Assembly (NCBI RefSeq): GCF_023343835.1 | Contig: NC_064440.1 | Location: 29,271,537 to 29,335,536, forward strand | Direction: 5' to 3' | Source of the DNA: Lagopus muta | Lineage: Eukaryota; Chordata; Aves; Galliformes; Phasianidae | Length of the DNA stretch: 64,000 nucleotides | Shown here: in pieces, positions 37,501-52,500 of the stretch | Layout: each line of letters opens with the position of its first letter | Numbering within the stretch: the first letter of the stretch is position 1 | Notes under the pieces: generated by a model | What the model was told of the DNA's origin: nothing | Database searches by the model: none | The model's input: only the letters and a program-made list of their open reading frames with translations | Translations under genes and position numbers: made by a program

Positions 37501-40500
37501 GGACTCTTTAACCAATTTCTATTCCTTCATACACTGTTCTAACAGCTCTCTCACAGTAGCACAGCAAGATGACAGAAGTCAGCAAGGCTCATCTCTCATT
37601 GTTTTGTAACACGTGTCCGTTTACCTGAGTCTCAGTAAATAAAGGAGTTCAATCCACACAAATAGGAACTGTGAAAGATATGTCAAATGTTTGCCTATGA
37701 GTAACTGGCAATAGTAGCCAATCATTACCAGAAAGAGAGGGTTCTTATCTTTTCCTTCCCCGTGTTTCCTTATTGACTGCTTCCCTACAAGAGATTTGAA
37801 GCATCTCAAAAGGTAGCACTGTTACTACTGAATAATTTATGTCTGACATTTGACTCAGAGATGGGAGGATACATAGTTGACAACAGGAATCAATGTATTC
37901 ATGACTATTCTGTAACTACATACAATATGAAGTCTCTAAGCAGTGAGAAATGGTTATTTAAAAGCTTATGTAAATGAGCACAGGTGGTTGTTAAATTACA
38001 CCCTGCTCTTACCATTTTTTCCATTCTTAGTATTCAGTCTTCAGTTTTAAGTGGCTGGTCCACATATTGATATGAAATCACTGCAAACAACGTTGCCAAC
38101 CATTACAAGAGGTCTTATAGTGCAGCAAGTAGACTGTACTCTCTCAAGAAGTATGTGACAAACTCCCCACCATAATGGAAGGCACTCTATTTTGATAGCT
38201 TGTTTTCATATTTCAGTTTGCTAAGTTTAACTGCTCAGGTGAAATACAGCAGGATTGTGTTGTTGCTTGCTGTAGGACAAAGTATTCTCATGCAGTACTC
38301 ATTTCTGTACTTTTTTTTTTGATGTTTTATTAATCCTGCAGTGATCTTTATAACTTTTATTTTTCTTAAGCTATTGCAGATGCAGGAAAAGCTGGAGATA
38401 GAATGACACAAGATTACTTCAGAGAAGAATATACACTGAACAATGCTGTTGGTACGTCTGATAGCAAATCTTAATGCAATATAATGTTCATAACAGCTTA
38501 GAATATAAGTTCACTTTCTCTCTTCTCTTGTCCAAAATAACAGCATAATGAAATAAGTCATTTTTTTAAAAACCAAGTTCAATACTAGTAATGTAACATG
38601 TCACTTTCATACCTTGAATGCAGTTTCTTATGTTTAACCTTTCACAGCTACCCCATCCCATGTTGTTCTTGGTAGTTGCAGTTCAGCAACGGATGATCCA
38701 ACTGTTAGATTCAGACAGAGCAGTTCTGCACTACTTATCCTTCATCTACTTCAAAGGCATAAAGAGATAAAAATATATACATGGAAATATCATTAACGCT
38801 CCACTAGACAGCAGAAGATCAAGTTATTTTAAACCTTTCCATTTAAGTAGGCTTCTCAAAGGAATGGTCAGGCTAGGAGATTGCTGCCTTAGTTTACTGC
38901 AGAGAACCCAGGGCTAAGCAGCGTTACAAGTTAGAGAGTAATCAAGTAAAGGAATGGAGATATTAAAGGATACTAATTCTTTTGGGTGAAAAAAAAATAA
39001 GAGTTTTTTCAAATTAACATTCAACATCTCAGAACATGTTTTAATTGAATACAGTTTGTATTTTTAAACAACCAGAGTATCCCTTACTAGCCATTAGAGG
39101 AGAGGAGGTGAAGATGTTGGAGAATAACCTATGTTGCCAGAAAAGTATAGAGTAATAGTTATTAGAATAAGAGAAACGTCTGAAGAGCTGTTTTTATTTC
39201 ATTTGCCAAGGTTTAGCATTTTTTACTATGCCTTCTTGCTTTCAGCTTGAGGTTTCTTGTAAAAGCTTAGTATTGGTATAGCAAACATTGCAAGAACATG
39301 TGCTCAAATGCTTGTTTGCTTGTCCTAAGTGAATAGGGTGTTTTATACCTGAAGTACATATAATTACAAAACCAAGGTTTCAGGTAATTCTGGCATGACT
39401 GTATTCCTTTAGGATTGGGATTTCTACCAGAAATAAATACTTGAAATTGTACTCTACAACTTGAAATGGACAGGGCAGCCGCTTTTTTGCTGCATTTGTT
39501 ATTGGGAAGACGTACCTTCATGGAAATGTAGTTCAAAGACTGTCATCTAGAGCTTATGTGCTATCTTCTGTGTTTGTGCAAGAGCAAAGTTGGAGATTCA
39601 GTTCTCATATTTTCTGACTAATAACCTCAAAGACTGAAGTGCCTTGTAGCATATTTTTTTGTTTGTTTTAAAACATGGGTCTATAGTTGCAGCGGATACT
39701 TGTATCAGCAATCTGATTAATTCTCAGAGTGAATCTGAGTTTCTCCATAAACAGTAATTGAAAGCATCAGGTGCTCAGTTTCATACCTCCTAGAAGCTCC
39801 AACAACATGAAGAAATGCAGTCACAGTGCTTTAGGATGGCATCTTGACTCGCACCGTGCTGGGGCTGGAGCATGCAGCAGAACTGGCAGGACAGAACACG
39901 TTCACATTGCACTATCTGGTAGTCATGTTTTAGCTTAAACCTACCTTGCCTTTGTGCTCAGCTACTGGTGCACACACTGCACTCTTCATCCAAGTGTAAT
40001 ACAGGGTGAAAGGGGAACTGCTGTGTCCAACTTCCTGCAAGGCTACTTACAATAACCAGATACAGCTGAATTAACAGGAGCTCACATTGATACTTCATGT
40101 TCTTTAACAGGAGCTCACATTGATACTTCATGTTCTTTTACAACACTAGGCATGTAGTAAGATAATCACATGGAGCAGCTTCATTGTAAGAAAGATTTTT
40201 TTTTTATTAATTAACTATTTTCTGTCTCTCCTGCTGAAGTTAGACATGGGGAAATGTATATTTAGCCACATTCTATTTTTTTGGATAAAAACCAATTTTG
40301 AACATTTCTTGTAGGCACTTGCAAGAAGCCATACGTTGCACTTATTGATGGCATTACAATGGGAGGGGTAAGTTAAGTACCTTGGTGTGATACCTGGTGT
40401 AGATTGTTTTAAAGTGATATAACATCATGTACCTGAGTTGCATGAAGCACACGCAGCGTTCCAAATATTGCAGTTGAAAAACATTTTAATCCAAACCTTT

Positions 40501-43500
40501 TGCATCCAGCTTGTCAGACTAAATTGCTGCTCTCCTACCACTTCTGTTCTGCAATTGCTAGTGTAAGTAAATCCTCTGAGGCTCTGGCAGCAGTCTTGTC
40601 ATTGCAGCAAACACCACCCCAAGGTTTTTGAAACATAAGTTTAATTTTCCACTCAATTTTTAATTGTATTTTTATATAGTTGCATTTCCTAATAAAGGCC
40701 AGTTTTCAAAAACACTAGGAAAATCTCATTCAAAGCTTTACTTTAACAGATGCCCATATCATTAGTTCTGCATTCTTCTATCGAATGATCTGGAAGTGCT
40801 TTTACTGTCTCACCTCTCCATTACTTTAAAATAATGAGTTACAATACCCTGATTTTCTGTTCCAAGGTTGCACTTTACTTTTAGAGCATATGACTGGAAA
40901 AGGCTCCATCACATTGCGTGCCATACTCAGTGCTGATAGTTGTTTTAGCAGTTGCTGGTACTAAATAGTGTGAGTCGGCAGAACCATGCTTTTCTACTTG
41001 TGTGTGGCAACCATTTGATACATGTGCATCAAAGCAGGGATGAGAGTACAGCAACTGAGGGTTACTTTGAACAATAAATTGACAGTGATGGCTGTGTGCC
41101 ACGTTGCCACATATATTTACAGATGCTGACAAATATTCCTGGACTGCTAATTACAATTGCTTCAATACAGTTCTTGACAGAGACTCTTCTTTTTCCTGAA
41201 AGTAAAGATTTGAAGGGGCTCTGTATTATGGACTATCAGTAATTATGCTGGAAAGCTGCTTCAGTGTTTCTGCTGCCTGTTCACTCAGTCAGCAACATTT
41301 TTTATTTGTTTTCATTTTGAATGTTATAGGCCAACTTATTACATGAAATTGACTGTTTTTATTGGGTTGGATCATTGAGTTCCAACCCTCCCATTACAGG
41401 CAGGGCCAGATTCAGCTTATTGCCTGACGTACACTGAGCAAGAGGGAACATTCCTTCCCAGAAATAAGGCTTCTTTATGCTCCTTCCATCTCTTGTACAG
41501 AGGTCTATATAGCTATTTTAACTAGGATATTTGAAACATGGCCTACATCTTACATTTTCAGTAACTGCTCACATCTGAAGAGGACCTTTGACTGCAGAAC
41601 CTGTTACTTAGAAGTGTAGGTTGTCTAGACACTGTTTTAGTTATTTGTTTGGATTTCTTTCTTTTTGAGATCAACTCTTCAGGCATTTTTGTTTTACCCT
41701 TTTCTACACTGCAGCATCTATTCCACTGCACTCCTTCTTAGTGCTCTAAGAAATAATATCATCAGGTAACTTTGCTTTAGGCAAAGTTTAGCACAAGTAC
41801 AGGGTGAGCATTGAAGACCTGTGGAGCTTTACCTTAATTGCTTTTGTCTCCCACCTCTCTGAAAACATTAGTGTGGTATAACTGCCTAAAACAATCCTTT
41901 GCAAAAGGCATTTTGCCTTATCTTACTTCAGGCCTTCTGAAATAATCTGAAATGAAAATAAATAAAAAGATGAGACAAGCACATAGTTGCAAAGCCTGTA
42001 TGCTTTGATGGCAAGGAAGTGCGTGTATTCAGAGTTTTGTCCACTCCTCCATCTGGTCTGACAGACAGGATTTTGGTTCTCATTGCTCTATTTGAGCCTT
42101 TGCAATACCACTTCAAGGTCTGATGCTCAGATTGTAGTTGTCTTTCATGTTTCTACAAAGCCACACAACACAGTCTATTAAATTAGACACGGTGCAAGAA
42201 GTGGAACACAGCTTCCTCCTTCACCTGTTGTGACTCTTCAGTTTCTCTTTCCTTGCTCATTTTGTCCATTTTGGTTGTGGCCTTTTCAGTTTATGATCTA
42301 AAAACTGACAATTGCTCTTTTTACTCTTTTATTTTTTGCTGCTGAGCCCCAGAGATCTTGCTAGATGCTTTTATTAAGTAAAAAACCGAGGAGCTACGAA
42401 AATAAACTGCCTAGCAGCCAAAGTATTTTTAGAGGTTCCATAGATTGCTTACTATGATTGTGAGCTACGTGCAAGTAGTGTTCAAAAGGCAAAGTAAACT
42501 TGTATGCTGTTTGTTTTGCACTTGCTAGTAGAGATGCAGTTCACTCCAAGGCAATGGCCTTCCTGCACATCTTTTCATCAACACTTAGTTTTCTGCTCTC
42601 TTCTGCAGTCCATGGAGGTGTCTGCTGATAGTTTAACAAAGGAGGCAAGAAGTTGTGCTCCACCATACCTATCTATTTTTGTGTGTTGTGTTAGTTTTGA
42701 GTTGCCTTCCATTCAGACAGCTCTTCTGATTAGAGCAAGGTTAGGTTTCAGTTGTCTAAACAGACCAACGCTTTTCCAAGAGAAATTTGTTAACTGCCAT
42801 CATATTTTACCCTCTTCCCCCACTGCTTCCAGCATGGGGAACCCAATGAGTAATGACCTTAAACTTGAGGCTGCAGTGGCTGTTGTCTGTTGTGGTACAA
42901 AGAGGTTCACTGTGGCAAGATTTTCAGATTAGGCCCACTAGAACAGCCCTTGAAGTTGTCATATTCATAGTACTATCCTGCTCTGCTCCTACTGTAATTA
43001 TTCACTGGGACTGCATTCATACAAAGGGGTTATTCATGTTATAATTAGATACTGTTTTAAATTACTCAGATGCCAGTGATCAGTATCTTTGACACAATCA
43101 GGTCATAATTAATCTATTTCATACGCTCACAGTCTGTCTTAGTCAGACAAAGGAGAGGGAGCACTGGTCATGGACAAACCACAGTAGACAAACAAGGAAA
43201 TAAAGCTAATGACTCAAATTTTAGTTAGAAGCTCATGCTTAGGTTTGGGCTTAATAACCATGAAACACTTCATTTTTACTCTAGGCTGCTTATCTATGAA
43301 TAGACATGCAAGAAATCAATGTGAGCCATGCTTAAAAATGCAAATGCTCCTTTTGTGTCACTATGATTATGTAGTGCACTCGTGTTCTGATTACAAACTA
43401 CTTAAAAAGCCAGCAGTGTATTAAAAACTCACTTACTGTGTGCTGAGGTAGCTTAAGTTGCTATTGAGTCTCAGCTAGCTTAGATTTGTAATGGACCTTT

Positions 43501-46500
43501 GAATGTTATCTTCAGAATGGAACTGCTTTCACTTCAACACTGCTTAGAAGCTGGTGAGTGGCACATGGGGGAGATAAGCAGCCATCAGGTGGGGCTGTGG
43601 AGCTTCTTCTCTGCACCTTGTACAAAGTCCTAGTGTTCATCAGAAACGGAGTTCCATGCCAGTGTGTTCTTTAATCTCTTATCTATCTAGCTTCAGGATT
43701 GCAGGCTCAACTGATAACATCTGATGAAGCAGAAATGGAGGCATTTTACTAGTGAAAATAGTGGAACAGTTGAAACAATCTGTGAATACATATACTGTTA
43801 AAGGATGGATGCTGTTGAAGGGCATGGCAGGCATATACTCATGTTGCTAGAAGTTACTAATGAAATTCTAGCTGCCCTTTATCCAGACTTTTTACTTCAA
43901 AAATGAAATATCTGAGCAGAATATTTACAATTAACTATTTTTAGTATTTTTAATTGTCTGTAAATAAATTTCTGAAGTTAGGCTGCTTGGTTCTAGTAAA
44001 GTCCCAGTCTTCTGGAGATGAAAAGAATGCTCGAAGCGCCATCAAAAACCCATGTTTTTAACTAGGGCTTCGTCACTAAGTTACTGAGTTGGAGAGGAAT
44101 GTTTTTAACCTGTTTCCTAGCCAAAGGAAGTGAGTTACATTGATTAGAGTATTGGCTTTGCAATGTTAGAACTCAGAGTTTAAGGGGAACATTTGTTAGC
44201 ATTCAGCTAAGGAAATTGAGTAAGAGTAGATGGTGGTACATCCTGTCCAGGAGCAAAGGGACACTGCTGTTAGTTTATTGAGCAATCTCAGAAGGCATAT
44301 ATGGAGCACTGTCTGCCTTAAATAAGATGATTTAGAAACCACTTCAGCTAGGCTTCATTTCAGAACCAGTGTTAACACTAGTAATTATAGTTACCTCTGC
44401 TGTATGCATCCAGTGTTTTTGATGTTAATTAGGCACAATCCTTAGAAAGGCCTGCAGTATTTTGGCAGTTGAATTACCTGCCACTCAGTGCTGTTGCAGG
44501 TTTGTGAGCTTAATTATTTATAAGGCCAAAATAGGTCCTAAAGTACTTCTAAGTAAAGGCTGTTGCTCAAATGGAGGTATTTGTGCCTTTTAACTTCTAA
44601 ATACAGGATTTAAGCCTTCAGTCTGACCTGTTACACAATATATTTGTTAGGCTTGTATTAGGAAGTTACAGACTTAAGGGTTAGGTTGTTAGGTTACACT
44701 TCTTACTTTAATAATTAATGCCTTGAGTTTTAGCATAAGAAAACAACTTCCTGTTGAGCAAGTCTACTTAATACAGTAGCATGCTAAACTTTCAGGTCAG
44801 AGGTGGAGTTTGGCAGGGATTTCAGCTCTTAAGCCCGTTCTACAGCCCTCTTCTTGGAGTTATTCTGACAATCTTATTTTCTGCTACTCACATACAGAGA
44901 GAGTAATGGGAGGTTGGAATTAGAATATAGCTTGCAACTTGGAGATCACTCAGCCTTGTTTCCACCCTCATGCCCCCAGGTACCAGGTGACACGGTGACA
45001 GCATGCAGTGCTTAGTTCTCAGCAGAGAGAGACCTCACCTGTACTTACTGTCAGTATAAGAAAGCAGCTTGTGAATTGACTCTGTGGGCTCATGAGTGGC
45101 TTTCCATTAGTTTTGTCAACACATATCAACACAGATTTTTTTTGTTAAGGCCTTTTCAAGTGAGAGTCTACATCTAAGGAACCTACATAAAGCATCCTTA
45201 AGGTGACTATTGGAGTTGTTTCGGGTTTCCTTCAAGCCCATGTCAGTCACTCAGGTAGCCATGTCCAATACGTTCAGCTTCAGAAGAGCTGGTGTTATCA
45301 TCTTGCATTTAAAGAGGGGTTAAACATAGCTTGATGATGGCTTAGCAGATGTTCAACTAATGCACTTAGAAGTCTCCAACATCAAGAATAGATTTTTTTC
45401 CTAGACATCCCACCCTAACAGTTGATTATTCTCCCACAATTCCCCTCATGCCTAATTTAAAACTTGAGTGCATGTAGTCAATCCATTCCTGTCCTACTCA
45501 CAGCTCACTAAGAACCTTTTGAGGTCCTTTTATTCCTTTCTCCCAGACACCCTGCTTTCACTAGTTAAGACTGGTCATTCACTCCTTACTATAGATTAAG
45601 TCCCTTGGCCTTCTTGCAAACCTCTGGAATCACTCCAATTCCTGTACTTCACAGTTCGTTACCAAAAACCAGACCATATTTCAGCTGGGGGACTCATCAG
45701 CACCAAGTAGAGCAGAAGAATTATCCCTCATACATAATAGAGATATTCTATCCCAGACAGGTCACGCAAATCACAAAGCACCAAATGCTAGGAGGCCACT
45801 GCATCTATGTATTCTTAAAGCCACTGCTCTTGCATAGCATGAATACCATCACAATGCATTTCCTTAACAGTTTCACCAAATCCTAGTTCTTCCTTGAATG
45901 CAATTTGTACACTACAGACTTGTTCCTGTTGAATTACCCTTTACCTGATGCACAAAACCAAAATACACTTCCTCCTTGAACTTCAGTCATTTACCATTGC
46001 CTTTCATAGCCCCAACACATCAAGCAGGTCAGGCTTCCCAGGCATATTAAACGTAGGCCAAGGCTGCACTTCTGCCTTTTGGTGCCCTCTGCAGCATGAT
46101 ATCCTAAGTAGCTCTTCCTGCAACAGCACTGCATTATTACTTTTATTACATTTATGGCTGCTGTACAATCTGGAAAGCATCGAGTCATCTGTTGCATAGA
46201 AAACAGGCTTGCAGCCTCTGCATTTGATTTTACTTCATTAAGCATAGCTGCTTTCATTTCATTAATTTGTCTCATTTTTATTCCACTATTTCTCTAAAGT
46301 AAGATTGAATCCTTATCCCACCTTAGTGTTCATCTTCCCAAAATGTAACCTCAGAGTTAAATAGAAACCTCAGTATTTCATCATCCAGGCAGCTTAACAA
46401 GAAACATGAGATACATTTTTATTGATGTTGGCTTCCAGAGTGCTTCAGATGAGGTGCCTTCTCTTAGGCTGTGAACTTCTGAGGTCTTAAACGTGTTCCC

Positions 46501-49500
46501 ATCCCTGTGCCTTCTGTTCCACAGTGATATCATCCAGGCTGTGTTTTGCAAGCTTGTTTACTTGAGGAAACAGCTGTGTAAGAGGAAGTATCATAAACTC
46601 CACAGCTCAGAACAGGAAGTTTTTCTATCATGTTTTCTGAGCAACAACATTTTAACTTAGGCCACAGCCATTTACCAAGTGGCCAGCACTAAAGCTAGGA
46701 AAAACTCCTTCTGTTGTGCAGGAGTTCTTCCTTCCTGGATTACGCATTCAGTATCACAACTGCAGGTTGTAGCAGAAGGTGTGAACTGAGCACCTAACAT
46801 TTGGTTTTAACTTTCCATTGTGTCTGTACAGTTTGCTTTTCAGTGGAAGATTCTAATGGCTTTTATTATTAGAGGCATCAGAGTCCTCTTTTGAGTCAGA
46901 TGTCAGAACCCAGAAAGTACATCTTTAAGGCAGAAAACCTCTGAGCTGAAGTTTGCATGTCTGCTACATAATAATTCTCTACTGCATCACATAGAGCCTA
47001 CTTGTCTTAATGAGGCCTTAGGGTAGGATCTAGGAGAAATGTAATATTTTACTGCTCTTCCATAAAGAGGAATATTTCTCTTTTAGGCTTTTACTTGGCC
47101 TTAAGCAATAGACTCATCAAAACTCTGAATTAATTTTTTGGAGGAGTCTGTAGTGTTTATTTCAACTCAAGCCTGGCATCTTAGTGAAACTACCTCAAAT
47201 GTTCTCACAAGTTACAGTCCCACAAAGGAGACCCTTCACACTATTTAAGTATGTGCAGTCACTTTTAGTTTAATGTATACCCTAGAAGCTGCCCTGAAGT
47301 AACTGTCACACTAAATCTGGATAAGCTGCTTTCCAGTTCTCTCTGCTCTGCTCATCTAATTCATGCACATGTACTGCAGGGAAAAAAAAAAAACAATTTG
47401 TGGCCTGTTTGTTGCAGTTACTGCAGAACAGAGATTCTGCAAACAAGTATCTCTTGTACCCTGAAACAAACCTCTCTGATACTGACTGGTGTACTGCTTA
47501 GCTTTTGTAAAATAGAATGCTGAAAACAGCACTGGAAGAACAAAATGAGATTCCCTCTCTGCTGAAATTACAGTGTCCTTACCATCTGGCATGTGGGTCT
47601 GCCTGCTAAGCTCCTCTGACTGATCCTGGACAAATGGCACTCTTGGCTTTGTAACTAATTGGACCAACACAGCAGCAGTTTCTGACATCAGTAAGAAATA
47701 ACTCCTGAATTCTCTGTGATTTGCACATAGCATTATTCCTCAAAGGGCTAATTACAAAGCACCATATCTTAAATTATAGATCTGATATCCATAATGCTAC
47801 AGCAAGTAAAACTCATTTCCCCTCTCATACCTGCAGTGACTGATATATTTAATGTAAAACTACAAAAAGGAATGGTACAATTATTTTACACCTTGAAAGA
47901 AAAGGAGACTTGAACACACATTGCCCAGATATTGTTATACAGACATACTGCACTTAATGTTTTCAAATCACAGAGTAAATGCCCTTTGAATTTCTACACA
48001 GTGTAACGAGGCAGTGATCACACCATAGAGCAAACATGACAAACATCTGAGGCTCAAGTTGAGGTTTTAAGCTATACTTCCTAAAGAAGATTGTGTGTGA
48101 GCCTGAAGCCTCTGCATGTCTGCAGGAGGTCCCATGCATGGCTTTATGGAAACCTTTCCTGCCCTTGCACTGGCAGTGTCATTGTGGAGATGTGCACCCT
48201 TATGCATGGGTTCATTCTTTCCATTGGATACCACTTGCTCTTGCTACAAGTTCCACTATTTTCCTTAGTTCCAGGCCTTCATGTAGAATCTCGTGTTGAA
48301 TGCGTTTTCTCATATCATTATTACCCCCTCCTTCCCTTCATTATAGATCCAGAAGTAATCTGAAGAGAATTACTCTTCCCTGCTTCTTCATCCTTTCATG
48401 ATCCTGATAAGTTTCCCTCTTCTAAGAGTGTACATACATGTATTCTCCATGGAGATAGTTTTAATGCCTGTTTACATCCTTCTATTTTGTAAGCATTTTT
48501 TGTTCCCTGAGGAGCAATCCATTGTGTCAAAGCTCTCTTAGACCGTGCCTGTCACCCTAAATAACCAGGCTCCTGATTAAATAAAGCTCTACTGCAGGGG
48601 TAGAACACCACAATAAATATTTCTTCAGTTTTAACAGAAAACCTGAAAGCTGAATTGTTTGTTGGATACACCTTTCTACACCCCAGCCTTCCCTGCAGAC
48701 ATTAAGCGTGCATATTAAAAACTATGGATTTTTTTTGCATTAGTTGCATTTTTCAGGCGATTCAGGGGAGCAGCGGGACATCTTGTTTCCCAGAATTTTA
48801 GAGATAATTTTAAAATCAAGGTGATCACTAAATATAAGTCTTAGAAATTAAAAAACAGTTGTGAACAAGCAACAAGGTCAGCCTCCTTACTGCAGAGGTG
48901 CATGTTTGACCACTACTGCTTCTGTGTATTTGGTGCTTGCCATCAGAAGGTTGGATCAGTACCAGTGGATTAACTGAGGGGTGAAAAACAGCTGTTGCAG
49001 ACAACTACTGTAATAAAAATAGTTTGAAAACATTCATGAATTTCACATGAGTTTCAGCTTGCAATAAGGAAACAAACAAACAAACAAAAAAAAAGCTTTT
49101 CAAATCATTATCTAAATTCCATTCCTAAAGGACAGGCATAGATTGCAACACGGCCTCCATACTTGGTTTTCCAGTTTCACAGTAGAAAAAAAACTGACCT
49201 ACATGATTACTATTAATGTAATTGAATTGGTTTCAATAATTAGGAGTCAGGATAGCAGGCTAGACTCATAGAAAACAGCTCTGCTCACAAGAAACAAAAC
49301 GGCTTCTAACAGGTTCAGAGCAACATCAGCCAAAGCATTCACAGGTAAGCCAATAGTCACATACAGAAAAAAGAGTCAGACTCACCCAGCTGGTGAAGGA
49401 GCCCTCTGACAACACAGCACCCCTCAAGAAACTGCCCAAGAGATGCTGTCCCTTCAGTGGCTGGCCTTTATATGAGCCATGGGGTGCTCCACTCTCAGCC

Positions 49501-52500
49501 CACCTCTTCTGGTCAGCTGGGGATCACAGGTGCAAACAATCTGTGCTCCCTGGGCCAGACACAGCCCTTCACCAGGTGCTCCATCACCACTTCAAGCCCT
49601 AAACTAACAGTTCCCCTAAATCACCATATAAAATATTCATAAATTAGAGTGGTTTTTTTTACTGTCATATTTGAATCTGTGGTGGAGATACAAGTAAGCT
49701 TGTGGAAACATGCAATGTTCTGTGCCATGAGGCATCAGAGTAGTCACCAAATACTGGTTAGCAGTCATAGCACAGACTACCTTACAGGTTTGAGCTTCTC
49801 CAGGCCGTTGATCCAGCATGTCCGGATCCCTCTGTAGGGCCTTCCTAATCTCAGGCAGATCAACACTTCCTACCAGTTTGGTGTCACCTGCAAACTTACT
49901 GAGGGTGCACTCAATCCCCTTGTCCAGGTCATCAGTAAAGATATTAAGTGACTCCAGACCCAATACTGCCCACTAGGAACACCACCAAGTGACTGGTTGC
50001 CAGCTGGATTTAACTCTGTTCACCACCACTCTCTGGGCCTGCTGCTCCAGCCAGCTTTTTACTCAGTGAACAGTACACTTGTCCAAGGCTATGGGCTGCC
50101 AGCTTCTCCAGCAGAACACTGTGGGAAGCAGCGTCAAAGGCTTTGTTGAAGTCTAGCCTGGCAGGTCACCTGGTCGTAGAAAGAAATAAGGTTGGTCAAG
50201 CAGGACCAATTTGCATGAACCTTTCTGGCCAGTCCTGATCCCCTGATTGTCCTGCACATGGCACATTTCTCTGATTCACCAAGTCATCTTGCCCGTATCT
50301 CTGTATAAAAAATGAAGTATATCATTAGAGGTGGTCCATAACATTAATGATGAATGCAGATTAATTTTGCATTTCTTTTTTGATATCTCTTGTGCTTTCT
50401 TAGGCAGTGATTCCTTTGCGGTGTTAGTAGTCTCTACACAGGGAAGAGTAATTTATGTTTTTGCTGTGAGACAGGTCTGCTTTTCTGTCTGTGAACAGAT
50501 GTTTATTCAGTGAGTAACTCCAGTGCTCAATGCTGCAGGTGAATATAAGCACCATTTAGTTGTGGTGTGTTTCAGTGGGATTTTCTGTTGTGGTGGTGTT
50601 GGTTTCTGCAGTATCTTCCTTTGATACGGTGTGTTCTCTGACTGACTAACCTGGTCATTCTCAATTGGAGATAATAGAGCCTCTCATTTACAGCTTAGTT
50701 TTGAAGATTTATAGTGGCTGCATCCCATTGCTCAATTTGTATCAGTAACTATAACTTTTATTCCACTAGAAGAACATTGAGGTTTTGTATTCACCATAAA
50801 AAATGGAAAATCAATTCTAGATTTTCCAAACAGTGCCACACAATGACATTAGAAATATGGCATTGAGTAGGAAATCCTGTGTATTGAAAGTAAAATTCAG
50901 GTACTTCATTGGCTTTTTCAGAAGGCAGTTTATGAATTTCACCAGAAATATGTAAAAGATTCATTTATATTATTATATTATTATATGCCTTTTTCAGATA
51001 TGCTGACTAAAAAAAAAAAAGGTGTGACACACTATATTTATTAGTATTAAGATATTAATAACTACACCTATCTATCTGTAACAATGCATTTTCAGACCAC
51101 TATTTCTGCTCTTATGGCTGCTTTTGATTCAATCACATAGAAGCACTACAGAAAGGTCTATTGATTAGGTTGGTTGTTACTTAACCTTCTCTTCTGATAC
51201 AAGTTTTGAGTATCTCTTGCAAAATGAAAGCATTCAGTTACCAGTGGGGGAAAAAGTTTCTAGCCAGAATTAATATAAATCATCTGGATTAAGAATCAAG
51301 CCTGATTCACCATAGAAATATAATCACAAAGTCATTTATGTTGCAAAAGAACTTGAAGATTCTCCAGCCCAGCCATCACCGAATACTTCTCAGTCCACCA
51401 CAAACCCACACACCTAAGCGCCACATTCCCCCATCCCTTAAATGCCTCCAGGGATGGGGATCCCACCTCCTCCCTGGGCAGCCCATTCCAATGCCCAGCC
51501 TGCACTTCCATGAAGAAATTCTTCCTGGCTGCCAGTGTAAACCTTTGCTGACGCAACAATTTGAGGCTGTTGCCCGATGTCCTTTAAACTAACACATGTC
51601 TGTCCTGGATTAGACAGAGAAGGTGAATCACATACAGTGGATGCATTAACCGTGTGGGAAGCTGCACATAAACATACAACACTCAACAGCATATGATCAT
51701 CAGCTTAAGAAATTACTGGGCTTTGTACTGTGCCTTCAGAGTGTTAACTTGTTTTTATCTCCTCGTTTTATCTTAACGTTGGATTATTTTGAGATGGTCT
51801 TCAAAGCAGTATAGATGTACTTGTGCCATTTTCTTTACAGTGAATAAGGAGAAAATGCAATTTTAAACATTTAAATATGCATCTGAATTAAACCCTTATC
51901 TGTGCTGTAAAACTTGAGGGCTATCTCAAAAAGAAAACAAATCCAATTATGGCCAAGGCACATGAGAGAGTGAAATCAAATTTAATTACTTCTTTCAAAA
52001 GAAAATTACTTCTTTCAACCTTTTATTAGCAAAATTCTACAGTTATTTTTATCGCTATAAAAAGGAACAAAGTTGGAAGAGAAGCTGTCTTCATGGAGTT
52101 TGCACTCCATTCTTTATTACTTAGTACTCAGCTGAACATGGCAGTCCTTTCTCTTATGCGAACTTCTGATTGCCCAGAACATAAGCCAGAAAATGTTTTA
52201 TGGTAGAAGGTGCTTGTAGTCAGGGTTAGAAAAAAGCCCACAGGTTTATCGTTAGAAAAAGCAAAATGGACTTGATTTATTGTATTGCAAGTTATCTTTA
52301 TAAAAATATTGTCATTATTGCTGAACGTGCATAAAAATCACAGCAGAAGTATTGTGTTTTCTCTTGCTGTAGGAAGGGCTTTAGTCAATGCAGTGGAAAT
52401 AATGCTGCTATGACCTTCACAGCATTGGAAGTGTTGAAGGCACAATTGCATTGATTCAAGAATTCTAGGGCTTTTTTATGAGTGAATGAAGCTTCACACA

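Larger units (their letters stand above)
34544..40314 (+). other. HIBCH introns 1 to 5
   Basis: Introns at 34544-35332, 35376-36090, 36232-37411, 37497-38370 and 38452-40314. AT-rich apart from the island-derived start of intron 1. The only structure seen is a two-copy tandem duplication at 40071-40138 in intron 5. No nested gene or recognisable mobile element. Confidence 0.8.

Noticed and set aside
42504..42932. 142-codon open frame, plus strand, in HIBCH intron 6
   Set aside because: No recognisable domain or homologue, no promoter or splice context, and of a length expected by chance in a 64-kb window.
49637..49963. 108-codon minus-strand open frame
   Set aside because: Not a host gene. 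It reads through a dead LINE reverse-transcriptase fragment and is annotated as such.
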